A DNA stretch of 64,000 nucleotides, taken from positions 186,001 through 250,000 of the forward strand of contig JAPMXV010000058.1 in the NCBI GenBank assembly GCA_026936335.1, read 5' to 3'. Positions 9,690 through 19,296 of this stretch are shown here, piece after piece (the stretch's first letter is position 1; every line of letters begins with the position of its first letter). The position numbers and the translations under genes are program-made. The DNA comes from Mantamonas sphyraenae (lineage: Eukaryota > CRuMs > Mantamonadidae). The notes under the pieces were generated by a model, which was not told the origin of the DNA, did no database searches, and saw only the letters and a list, made by a program, of their open reading frames with translations.

Positions 9690-11634
9690 TCAATAGAAAT
9701 CAGTTCGACGCCTGCCCACACGACTGCTGCTGCTGCTGCTGTTGCTGTTGCTGCTGGATGATGATGACGATGAGGATGTCGAGGAGCTTGTGCGTGAATA
9801 GGCGTAGCTGGGCCCCGGATCTTCCTTGGGCGCCTCTGCATGCCCACTCTCCACTGCTTGCCGGTTGCCCTCATCATACTCCTCCCGTGTGCGTTTGTAT
9901 CCACCATACTCCGGTGCCTGTGCCTCCCTCTGCTCCCTCATGGGCGGTGGTCCCCCTGGCGATCGTGGTCGCATCGGAGGAGGGGGCGATGATCGTTCCC
10001 GTCGTGGCGGCGGTGGCGGCGCTCCTCGTTCCCTCTCTCGTTCGCCCCAATCCCGTTCCCGTTCCCGTTCCCGTTCCCGTTCCCGTTCCCAATCCCGATC
10101 CCGTTCTCGCGAGCGCGAGCGTTCATATTCCCGGGGCGGCGGTGGTCCACGTCCTCCTCGCCCACCATACTCACGGTGGTCGTACCCACCTCCACCTCGT
10201 CCATAGTCCCGATCCCGGTGGTCGTAGTCTCGTCGACCGCCCCCGTAGTCCCGTCGACCTCCGCCCCCGCCATAGTCGCGCGGCGGCGGCGAATCCCGAT
10301 ACCCTCCTCCACGGCCCCCACGGTAGTCATCCCTCCTGCCACGGTACCCACCTCCACCACCACCTCCACCTCCGTATCCTCCACCACCTCCTCCGTATCG
10401 TCCTCCTCCTCCTCCTCCTCCTCCTCGCGGTCCTCGGCCCCCTCCGCCTCCTCCTCCTCCGCCGTATCCTCCGTATCCGCCCCTGTAGTCGCCTCCACGA
10501 CGTCCCTCGGGTCGCACCACACGCCGTTGCTCTGCACGTCGTCCTGTGTACACCACATTCTTCTTGTCTGCTGTGCGTGTTCCTCCAAGGCCTCCTCCCA
10601 GTCGCCGCGGCTTCCACTCGGGCACTGTTCGGCCCCGCTCCACGTCCACCACCACGCGTCGTCCGTCGATTTTCCGTCCATCCGCACGGTTGAACGCCTC
10701 TGTGTGCCCGTGTGCCCATTCTTTCCTGTGTCAGTGTCTCTTCCCGTCTGCCCCACGCCCCGCGCACATGCGTCGCCTCACCTTTCATCGCCTCCTCCTC
10801 CTCAAACTCCACAAATGCGTATCCCCGCGGCTTGTCGCTCTCCTTATCATACACCACCGTCACCTGAGTGGTCCATAGTGTGTGTATGAGTGCGTCCACA
10901 TGCCGTGTAACATCCGCATCATCAGTCATACGTGTCAGTGAGCTGCCCCCCCATGCTGCCCTCCCACACACACCTCCCCAGTGTGTCCACACCCTCACTT
11001 GCGCACCTTTGAAATCTCTCCAAACTCGCCAAACTCCCGTCGCAGTGTCCGTTCGTCTGTGTCGTAGCTCTGTGTACGTGTGTGCATACGTGTGTGCCCC
11101 GCAACCGTGTGTCAGTCGCAATCTCCCGCGCGGAACCTGAGCATCGCCCCTCCCTCACCCCCTCTAACCTCCCCTCCGTCACCAAAAACCTACCAGTCGT
11201 CCCACAAACAGGGTTCGATACGCTGTCTCTGGGTCGCTCCCATCGTACGGTTTGTCTGTGGTGATGAATGCCCACCGTGTGTGTGTGTCAGTGGTGGAAC
11301 CGGGAACTCAAGCCACCACACCTTCCCAATTCCCCTTCCCCCCTGTCATCCACATACACTCTTTCATGGCCTCTTCCAGCTTCTCCTGGTTGGCTTCGTA
11401 TTTCTCCTTGGCAATCCGTGCCTTGCGTTGCTTCTCCGTCTCCACACCCTCGGCAGGCTTGTCCAACGCCTCCTTGAGCTCGTCATCCTCCCGCAACAGC
11501 GCCAGCGTCTCTGCCAGACCCGTCAGCGGCTCCTTCCGCGTTTCGTACGTTTTGTACGTAAACACAGGCGCATACTCCAGCTCCTCCGGCGGCTCAAACA
11601 TCGCCTTGAGGTGCGGCGGCAGGAACTTGGTCAT
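9690..11634 (-). CDS. SNRNP70: U1 small nuclear ribonucleoprotein 70 kDa
   Basis: Five exons on the minus strand: 11634-11358, 11255-11194, 11069-11007, 10863-10782 and 10699-9690, giving 497 residues. The N-terminus [19 protein letters not shown] is the U1-70K signature. Splicing rebuilds an RRM with RNP2 (TLFVGRL) and RNP1 (RGYAFVEF), followed by [19 protein letters not shown] and [13 protein letters not shown], which are diagnostic for U1-70K. The C-terminal tail is Gly-rich, then has long Arg-Asp/Arg-Glu dipeptide arrays (encoded by a cgttcc-type tandem repeat near 10044-10092) and poly-Ser. The protein binds stem-loop I of U1 snRNA and acts in 5' splice-site recognition. The start codon is about 28-45 bp from the proposed edge of the Fanzor-bearing insertion. 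Confidence 0.93.
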
Positions 11635-11676
11635 TGCTGGCGGACAGGAGGACGGTTGGCTCCTTCAGCGCAGGCC

Positions 11677-11756
11677 TTTGCGACCGACCGTGAACACTGC
11701 TGTGCTTTGTTGAAAAACAATAAAAATCCATCCTTTCGATGGTAGTCGGTCGCAAA
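11677..11756. repeat. 12-bp perfect inverted repeat (hairpin-capable), 3' of the Fanzor ORF
   Basis: The sequence TTTGCGACCGAC at 11677-11688 recurs as its exact reverse complement GTCGGTCGCAAA at 11745-11756, with 56 bases between. It sits between the 3' end of the Fanzor ORF (stop at 11830) and the start of U1-70K (11634). It could be a stem of a guide-RNA scaffold, a subterminal repeat of a mobile element, or a paired binding site in the U1-70K upstream region. Confidence 0.6.
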
Positions 11757-11790
11757 TCCCTGCCGTCAGCCGCCCGTCGCCCCGCCCACC

Positions 11791-11796
11791 TTTATT
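11791..11796 (-). terminator. Candidate polyadenylation signal of the Fanzor gene
   Basis: AATAAA is present on the minus strand, 34 bases after the Fanzor stop codon, at a typical distance for a polyadenylation signal. An AATAAA also occurs on the plus strand at 11719-11724, but no plus-strand gene ends there. Confidence 0.45.
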
Positions 11797-11829
11797 CCGT
11801 GTTGTTTTGTGCGATTGTGCGATTCACTC

Positions 11830-14800
11830 TTACTCCTTGCGCAGTTGCGCCCGTTGCTTGCGCCACCTCCTCGATGACAGCTTTGTGTGAGTCTTCCTGT
11901 CCACGCCCGAGATGGCCAGCACCAACAGGGTGGCGATGGTCACCGCAGCGTCCGTATCCTTGTGCTGCGCCCATCGTTCGCAGCGTGCGCAGTCCCACCA
12001 TCTTCGGCTACAGCCCCGCCTCGTGTACGATTTCGGGCTCAGGGTCACCTGGTGTCCACACTCGCGGCACAGAGCAGAGGTGTACGCCTCGCGTGTGACC
12101 ACGAGCGTATGTGTACGACTCAGGTGTCTCTTGACGTCCGCCAGAGGGACCCGCGCACTGAAGCCGCCGTTCCCAAAAGCAAGCAGGGAGCGCTGCTGGA
12201 CCAGCCTGTCAATGTCCGAGATGGAGGCCGAGATGCCAGCAAGGTACCTGTTGCGGAGCTTGCGGTGTTCGTGATGATGCGCATCCACGAGGTTCCGGTG
12301 CGGCTCTCGCTGTGCAAACTCTTCCCGCTTTGCTTGGTTCAGTTCTTGCCATGTCGGGGTAGAAGAAGCAGATGATGATGGTGATGAGGAGGAGGAGGAG
12401 GAGGATGATCGTGCGTTGGATCGTAGCGTACGTCGGGAGGACGCCGCTGCTGCTGCTGCTCCTTTGCATCTTCTGACTGCTTCCGTGGCAGCCTGGGTCA
12501 GGACGTTCTGCTTCTTCCTGAGCTGACTGGTCCGCAGCATATGTCTGTAAGATGGTGTTGGCAATGGAAAGTAGATACCTGCGTCCACGTGCAGAACATT
12601 GTCGCGATCGAGTGTCGCTGACATCTTGTTGTGGTGAAAGACAGCGACGCAGCTGGTGCAGTCAACGTTGGGGTCCATCCCGATTACAGGTATACCAGCA
12701 GGCGTCCACAAATCGTTCTGCCCTAGTGTACGGGCCACTTGTTTGTCGGACTCGAGCAAGATTCCAGTGCGCTTGCCAGCAGAAGTTTGCGATGGCTTGC
12801 ACTCCGCATCCAGGTGCTGCATGGCGGCTGTAAGGCTGCTCTCGTCGACACCAGACTCTTCAAACCACTGCTCCAGCTTGGGCATGGCCGCTCTGCCGTA
12901 CGCTTGATAAAAGAGGCTCGCCATATGCATGACGTGGAACCACGATAGATCCCGCACTTTACCCTTCGCGTCGAACCCAACACGGACACATGCGACACGC
13001 AGTGCCTCGTCGACGTCTGATGCTGCCACGCAGCCCTGAGCCCCTTTCACCTTGCGACGGGCTCCAACCGCCAGGCTATGCGGGGCGTAGACAGTTTGAA
13101 AGATCGATCGACCGTCGTTGCCACCGAGGGTGATCCCCTGCCCTCGAGTCTCCTGCCCTGTGTCTGAGTTCCAGAGCCCCGGTAGAACGAGCATGGTGAC
13201 TGCGTTTACAAGGTCACCTCGGTGGGCTGCCCATCCAGCTTCCGTTCTCAACATGCCGACATGTGTTCGCCCTTTGATCCTCTCCAGTGCACGCTGTGAA
13301 CCTGGGCACAGAACAGCAGCGTGGTCCACAATAAGCTGGTTGAGCTGGCGAGCGAGCACGTTTGACTTTGCTCGCTCATCCCAGGGCAACGTCTCGATGA
13401 TCGCGGTGGCGGCTGCTGCTGCTGCTGCTGCTGCTTCGCCTCCCCTCGTACTCAGGTGCTTCAGAAAGTTGTATGCGACCCGAAACAGCTTAAACTTTAG
13501 ATCGGACCCCGATACCGAGACCGTGCAACGTGCAGTCGCGCGTGGGCGAGGTACAAGCTGGACAGCGTGGCCACATACCTCAGCCTCCAATTTGAGCAGA
13601 CAGATGTAGGACGCGACACGGGCCTGGTTCTTCTCGTCCTCCTTTGCCTTTGAGAGCAAAGGCGAGCCAGCCACGACCTTGCTCACCTTCACTTTCAGCG
13701 GCAGCAGCTGCGTCCTCCAGTCCATCTGCTGCTGCTGCGCAACCACATGCGCCTCTTCATCTTCATGGTCCTGGTCTTGGTCCTCATCTCGATCGTGCTC
13801 GTGATCTTGGTCTGCTTCGGGTTCTCCATCGTCGTCCACCTCCTCGACCTCCTCTGCTTTCACCCTCTTCTTCCATGATGCGAGTGACATCCCCGACACG
13901 TATGCGCATGCCACCTCCGTTAGCTTCCGCGGGAGCTCCGGCACAGCATCGCACACCATTCTCTTCACCGAGGACGTCCAGTGCCTGGTCGCAAGGTTCC
14001 ACATGGTCCTCATCTGACGTGCAGCTGACCCCTCAGCCAGCAGATTCTCGAGTTGCTCACGCTGCTCCTCAAGCTCCAGGCCGTCGTAGTATGGACTCGC
14101 AATATGGGCGCACAACACTGCGTACAAGAGCTCCCGTTCCTGCACGAAGCGACTGTGAGTGTCGACCAGGACTGCATCCAATTCCTGGCGTTGGCTCTCA
14201 GTCATCCTGCTGTCCGCTGCGTCCTGAATACTCCCACGTGCCACGGTCGTGGATTTTCCCGCCAGTCCCATCACTCGTTCCACGCCTCCGTGTCCACGGC
14301 CGTCATGCATCCCGTACACACCAGACAACGCCTGTTCCTCGGTCGGGCGGCGGTCGTTTAGCAGCGCTGCAACCTTCCGTCCAAGCTTGTAGAACGATTC
14401 ACGCTCTGCTGTGCGCGCCTCGTCAATCTCATCCTCATTGTCCTCTTTGCTTGACTCCTGTACGTAGCAAACATCCTTGCCACAGAGCAGTTTGGCCAAA
14501 CGGCCCTTCAAGTAGGTGCCCTTGGCCAACATCGAGTCACACAGTGTCTCCACCTCGTCGCTGTTGCTGCATGAATCAAGTCTTCCCGCCTCGACATCCG
14601 CGAGCAGCTCCTCTCGCTTCTGTTCCACTGCCTGCTCGAACTGCTGCATGTTGTCGTACCTTTTTGCCTTCTTCTTTGCCTTTTCAATCTCCTCCTGCAG
14701 CTCAGTCTGCCGTTCAATCGCGTTGTCGAGCGAGGCACGCTCCTGCGTCCCCAGCCGTATCCGTCCTTGAGCTGCAAACGCATCGACGACGTCGGACATC

Positions 14801-17766
14801 CTACCATCGTCGTGGTCGACACGAATGGTGTATGTCCTGGCGTTCACCACACCGTCACTGAGCACCATTGCCGGGCCCGGGGCAGCTGCAGGTTCCGTTT
14901 GGTTTGGTTTGTGCTCCGGCACCCGCGTGTTCCTCGCCAGCTCCATCAACTTGTCCACGGAAGACGCCAAAGAGTAATCCGCACACAGTTGGCGCATGAC
15001 ATACTTGAGCTGCATACTGGTCCTTGTTCGCATGGCCGGGCGAACGGATGCCAAAGCGAGACGCAGACACGAATCGTCGCTCATTGCCGGACGCAGCTCG
15101 CCGGCGCTGTCGGCGCTGTCGGCGCTGGATGTGGCATATGTGTCCTCACGTGCGCTGGGCATTGCATGTGCCTCTTGCATGTCCTCTGTCTGCATCTCAT
15201 CCGACTCCACTTCGTTTTCCAAGTCCTCTTCTTCCGCCCCGGCTCTTCCGCCGGCCTCCCAGGCCTTTACAAACGCCTCTTCATCCTGGACATCCTGGAC
15301 ACCATTCTCAAGGTCCTCTGTCTCCATACCCGACTCCACTGCGTCGTCAGCGACGTGGTCCACCTCCACGGTTTGCACATCTTCGACATCTGCGCTGGCC
15401 TCGGCCTTCCAGACCCTGTATGCCTTGGCGAACGCATCCTCGTCCATGGTGACGTCGTTTCCCCGTTCGTCATCGATTTGTACCCCCAGCGTCTCGGCCA
15501 GCAAGGTCACCTGTTCCACCATGCCGCTCCTGGCATCCTTGATTTCGACATCCGACGCGCGTCCACGAGCAGGTGCTGTCGGCTCAAGTGTGGACGCCTG
15601 CACGTTGGAATGAATGATTTGGTCCACAGCGTTCTGTACACACCACTTCTGTTGTTCTTCGGCAACGCGCTGTACACTGTCGCAGATGCGTTCGCGATGG
15701 AAGTGGAGAAGGCCAACGGGAGCACGCTGTACAATGGCGCCCGCACAGGTTCCACCCAAAAGCGCATACGTGAAGAAGCGTGCGTTTGTGCTGTCGTTGC
15801 CCACGTGCACAGCTCTCAGATCTGTGTTGCCAGCAAGGTACTCGTTCCAGTTGTCCTGCCGGCACCAGCCGCACCGGACGCCTCTCGCCATGAGTGCACA
15901 AGCGTCTGCACCCACCACGAGTGCATCTGCGGCGTGCTGAATGGCGCACAGGTTTGCATCGTCTGTTGCCCACACGCAGAGGCGCTGGTCCACCCAAACG
16001 TTCCCGTCGTCGCTGATTGAAACGCGGTCGTTGTCCGCACTCCTCAGGGTCTCGTACAGCCCACGCAGCCGGTGCTTTTTGGTGTACGTGTGTACGTGCG
16101 CGTCCAGCTCCTGCCGGAATGATGCAGGGATCGCATGGATGGCCGCCAGAACCAAATCCATTTCCACCTCCTCCTCGACGCTGCCTTCCTTGCTGCTGCC
16201 ACCCTCCACGCCGCCGAGTATGAAGTGGTCGAACCCAGCAACTTCAATGTCGTCGGCAAAGCGCTGGACAAGCGGACGCACGGACCGGACAAGTTTAGCC
16301 AACGTTGCCGTTTGTGCAAACGCGGCTGAGACAAAGCTCCACGTCCTCACCGGACGGCCCTCAGGCGGGTTGGTACACTCCAGTGGGACGTACGTGGTCA
16401 TACCCTCGGGTGACATGCGAGCGAGCGCCTCGACGATGTCATCGCCACTGGAGTTCACGTCCAGCTGCTGATCGAGAGCATCGCCGCCGTTGGTCAGCAC
16501 AACGGCGTTGTAGTCCCCCAATGTTGCTGGTTTCGGTGCAGGAAGAGGCACGCGAGCACCAGCTTGACCGTAAGGCTTGGCACGCTTCGCCGTTGAGGCT
16601 TCGGGGGCGACAGGGGCCGTGGCGTGTCCCGGCTTGATGTGAAACGAAGGACAGGAATCGCTTGTTCGGCCTATCATACGAGCGCTGTATGTTCGGCCAA
16701 AGTGCTTCCCCACGTACCTCGCCACCTCTTTGGCAGAGAGCCTCGCCGCAGCAAGTGTGCACTCACACGCGTCGCCCTTGCGGGCTACTTCGATGCACAG
16801 CGCATACTCAGACATTGCGTAGACGCGGCCATTGTGAATGAGAGATGCCTTCAGCAAGTGGCTGATGCTGAGCCAGCACAGGTCATCGTTTCGCAGCGAG
16901 CGTGAGCGGCGTGTTTGCTTGAGAAAAGGCCAGACCTGGGTCGTGAACCGCTTGCGTGCTTCCTTGGCGCGTCTCAGCAACGTGGGGCTGGCTTGGCATT
17001 TTGTGGTACTGATGTGATGCAGAAACTCCGTCTGCTCGGGGTACTGCACCCTCGCCTGCGCCCACCGATTGGGCTGCTTTTTCTGCGTGCTTTCGCCAGT
17101 TTTGAGCGCCGTGTACATCTGCCGTGCTTGATCTGTTCGAATGTCGTCGAGAAAGGTCGTGCGTACAAAGCGGTGTTTGCTCCGTTGCCTGGTGGGCCTT
17201 CTAGGTTTGACGGTGTGCCACGAGGAGGAAACCCATTCTGACTCAGGCTCGACCTCGATATCGGTATCCATGGGGTCTTTCGTGACCGTGTCTTTGCCTT
17301 TGCTGTCTGCCTCAGTTTGCTGACGAGTGTGTGTGTGTGTGTGTGTCGTGAGGGGTCCCACACGTGTGTGAGCCGCAGCAAACGGAATTGAGTGAGGCGG
17401 AATTCAACCTACTCGCCCATTGCCACTTCTGCTCGAGGAGGAGGAAGCTGAAGACGTTGAACGAGATGCACGGCCTCGACGGCCTCGGGATGCGCTGCGG
17501 GATGCACGGGATGCGCGACCTCCCCTGGAATGTGTCTCTTGGTTCTGTACACGTTGCCGTTTCTGCTGTCGCCACTCCAACGTTTGCCTGCTCCTTCGTT
17601 CACGTCTATTTTCCCGAGCCTCCACGCTACGCGGTGAATGAGATACCTCATCCCGTGTGTCTTCATCTTCTCGACCCCTCTTGCCGCCCTCATCACACAG
17701 CAGCAAGAGAACCAACATGAAGAAGAACCAACGGAAGCGCATGTTGTTTTGGCGACCACGGCGCAT
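11830..17766 (-). CDS. Fanzor-like (TnpB-related) RuvC RNA-guided nuclease candidate, very large
   Basis: An uninterrupted minus-strand frame runs from a start in a CA repeat at 17361 to 11830 (1,843 codons). A better model adds an upstream exon (17766-17413) joined by a 93-nt GT-AG intron to codon CAA at 17319, giving about 1,947 residues. The C-terminal 250 residues show the split RuvC of TnpB/Fanzor. RuvC-I is IPVIGMDPNVDCTSCVAV (Asp codon 12675-12673). A REAYTSALCRECG segment follows (Glu 12090-12088, first CxxC). Then come CARCERW (second CxxC) and KDTDAAVTIA, matching the RDxNAAxNI RuvC-III block. TnpB and Fanzor proteins cut DNA using a guide RNA made from the locus 3' end. The canonical RuvC-II Glu is not obvious; the Glu just before TSxxC may replace it. 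The preceding 1,500 residues hold acidic tracts, a coiled coil and no domain I can name. Family assignment is strong, activity unproven. Confidence 0.85.
17327..17346. repeat. (GT)n microsatellite
   Basis: Ten GT units. On the minus strand this reads as the CA-rich stretch before a cgtcag acceptor, which supports treating it as the end of a short intron in the Fanzor gene rather than as coding sequence (it would encode THTHTHTHT). Confidence 0.85.
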
Positions 17767-18065
17767 AGTCGAGCAGTCACTCGTACATTCTCATTCCAAC
17801 GTGTAGGGTGGCGTTGACAACATTCATTTCAGTGTCCCAGGGTCCTCGCGGCTCTTGCGAGGAATCGTTCTGCAAACACAGCGAGCTTGTTCAACATGGT
17901 GCACTTACGCATGATCGAACCGTAAGAACCCGCAGAAGAGCGAAATCATGTCTTGGTGAACATTCTATGTGTTTCTGGGCGTTGTTCTCAAGGGTGGAGC
18001 CACGTTCACGCTCAATTGCAACCTTCAGCGCAAGGTGTTGGTGCATTGTTGTTCCATTTTGTCAA
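17767..18065. other. Intergenic region between the Fanzor 5' end and the RRP15 3' end
   Basis: About 300 bases with no convincing coding frame. It should contain the Fanzor promoter and the RRP15 3' untranslated region, and it holds the candidate right-hand terminal repeat (18004-18021) and flanking direct repeat (18022-18032). Nothing else stands out. Confidence 0.5.
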
Positions 18066-19151
18066 TCAATCACTGTCGCTGGCCCCTTCGCTGTCTTCCC
18101 CATCGTCCATCACACGTCCAAACACATCGTGGTCCTTGGGCATCACCTTCTTGCGCGTAAACTTGTTGCGTCCGCTGCGATCCACAGCACTCGCACTGCG
18201 GCCCAACTCGTCCGACTTGTCAAAGTCCTTCATCTTGGCACTGCCCGCCATAAAGTCGTCTGCCAGCACGTCCCATCGTGAGCCTTCGTTGTCCGCGTCA
18301 GCCTTGCCCATGGACGGCACCGCCTCGCCACGGCTATCGTTGTCGTTGTCGTTCGACGTCGTCGTCTTCTTCTTCTTCGTCTTCCCATCTCCTCCCACCA
18401 CTTCAGTGCCACCCTTGGTCAGCAGGTCCAGGAAGGAACTCTTGCTCATTTTGTCCACCTGAGCCTGCTTGTGCAGCGTCCGTACGCTGCTGCTCTTCTC
18501 CTTCAGCGTGCGCTGGTGTTTGTTCACCGCGTTAAATAACTGCACCACTCCCCGGTTGGCAATCCTCTTGAGCTGTTTCTCCATTCCGGCGTCCTTCCCA
18601 TACGTCGGCTTCACATGGCCCTTTGCCTTCTTCTTCCTCTCCCGTCGCGCCTCCCGTGCAATCTCCTCCTCCATCTTCTCCTGTGCCAGCTGCCGTTCCT
18701 TCTTCCTGTTCATCGACATGATCGGGTTGGCCTCCTGTGCGTGGCAGTGGTGTGTATGTGTGTGCACGTGTGCGTGTGTGTGTGGGTGGGTGCCCTCTTG
18801 GTGTCAGATTCTCCTACGCCGGACGGCCAATGCATGCCTTTCACCCCGCCGCCCACACAGCCTTACCTTGCCACCCTCCTCATCCTCGCTTCCGCTCGAC
18901 GCGCCCTCTCCTGTCTCGCCGGCTTTGGCCCCGTCTGTGCTCGTCCGCCTGCGCTTCTTCTTGGGCAAGGGCACCGTGAGCAGCCTGTTCATCGCTCGCT
19001 CGAATCCGCCACCTTCCTCTTCCGCCTCCTCCCCGCTCAGCTCTGCTTCCCCGTCACTCTCTGGCTGTCCTCCCCACACAGCCTCCACGTCCACATCCTC
19101 GTCAAACGATTCATACCCGTCCTCCTCGTCCTGCTTCCTCTTCCCAGGCAT
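18066..19151 (-). CDS. RRP15: Rrp15-like ribosome biogenesis protein
   Basis: Two exons, 19151-18867 and 18734-18066, with a 132-nt GT-AG intron, giving 317 residues. The N-terminal exon is acidic (MPGKRKQDEEDGYESFDEDV) and ends in FERAMNRLLTVPLPKKKRR. The second exon starts EANPIMSMNRKKERQL and contains the family core KRIANRGVVQLFNAVNKHQ and WDVLADDFMAGSAKMKDFDK. Yeast Rrp15 and human RRP15 act in the nucleolus on the pre-60S particle and 27S pre-rRNA processing. Length and order of motifs fit the family. It lies tail-first toward the Fanzor region and head to head with the Lon gene (about 145 bp apart). Confidence 0.85.
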
Positions 19152-19296
19152 CTTTCTGCGTTGTCAGGATTTTCGCTGGCTCGGACATCGGAACTGCTCG
19201 CCTGTGTCGTCCCTGTGTCTGCTGGTTTTGCACACCCACTCCCAACCATCCACACACGCATACATACAGTCACAGTCACAGTCACGCACACGCACA

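Larger units (their letters stand above)
11678..18021. mobile_element. Candidate boundaries of a Fanzor-bearing insertion (weak evidence)
   Basis: An 18-base segment at 11678-11695 and the reverse complement of 18004-18021 agree at 14 of 18 positions (TTGC..., shared core CGTGAAC). The 11-mer CCTTCAGCGCA lies at 11662-11672 on one side and, directly abutting the other repeat, at 18022-18032. On the left a 5-base gap separates the two repeat types, so the arrangement is not perfectly symmetric. If real, the element is about 6.3 kb and carries the Fanzor-like gene alone; no second transposase is visible. The repeats were found by eye and may be coincidental. Confidence 0.3.

Noticed and set aside
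10044-10092. Tandem cgttcc repeat as a possible CRISPR or satellite
   Set aside because: It lies in the U1-70K coding frame and encodes the Arg-Glu dipeptide tail; it has no spacers.
14767-16020. Open frame of 417 codons on the plus strand inside the Fanzor ORF
   Set aside because: It has Cys/His-rich, biased composition and lies opposite a strongly coding region; I considered a transposase partner and saw no DDE, HUH or recombinase motif.
18469-19296. Upstream extension of the Lon exon 1 frame
   Set aside because: The frame is open, but it crosses the RRP15 gene on the other strand; the ATG at 19297 with a presequence-like start is a better choice.
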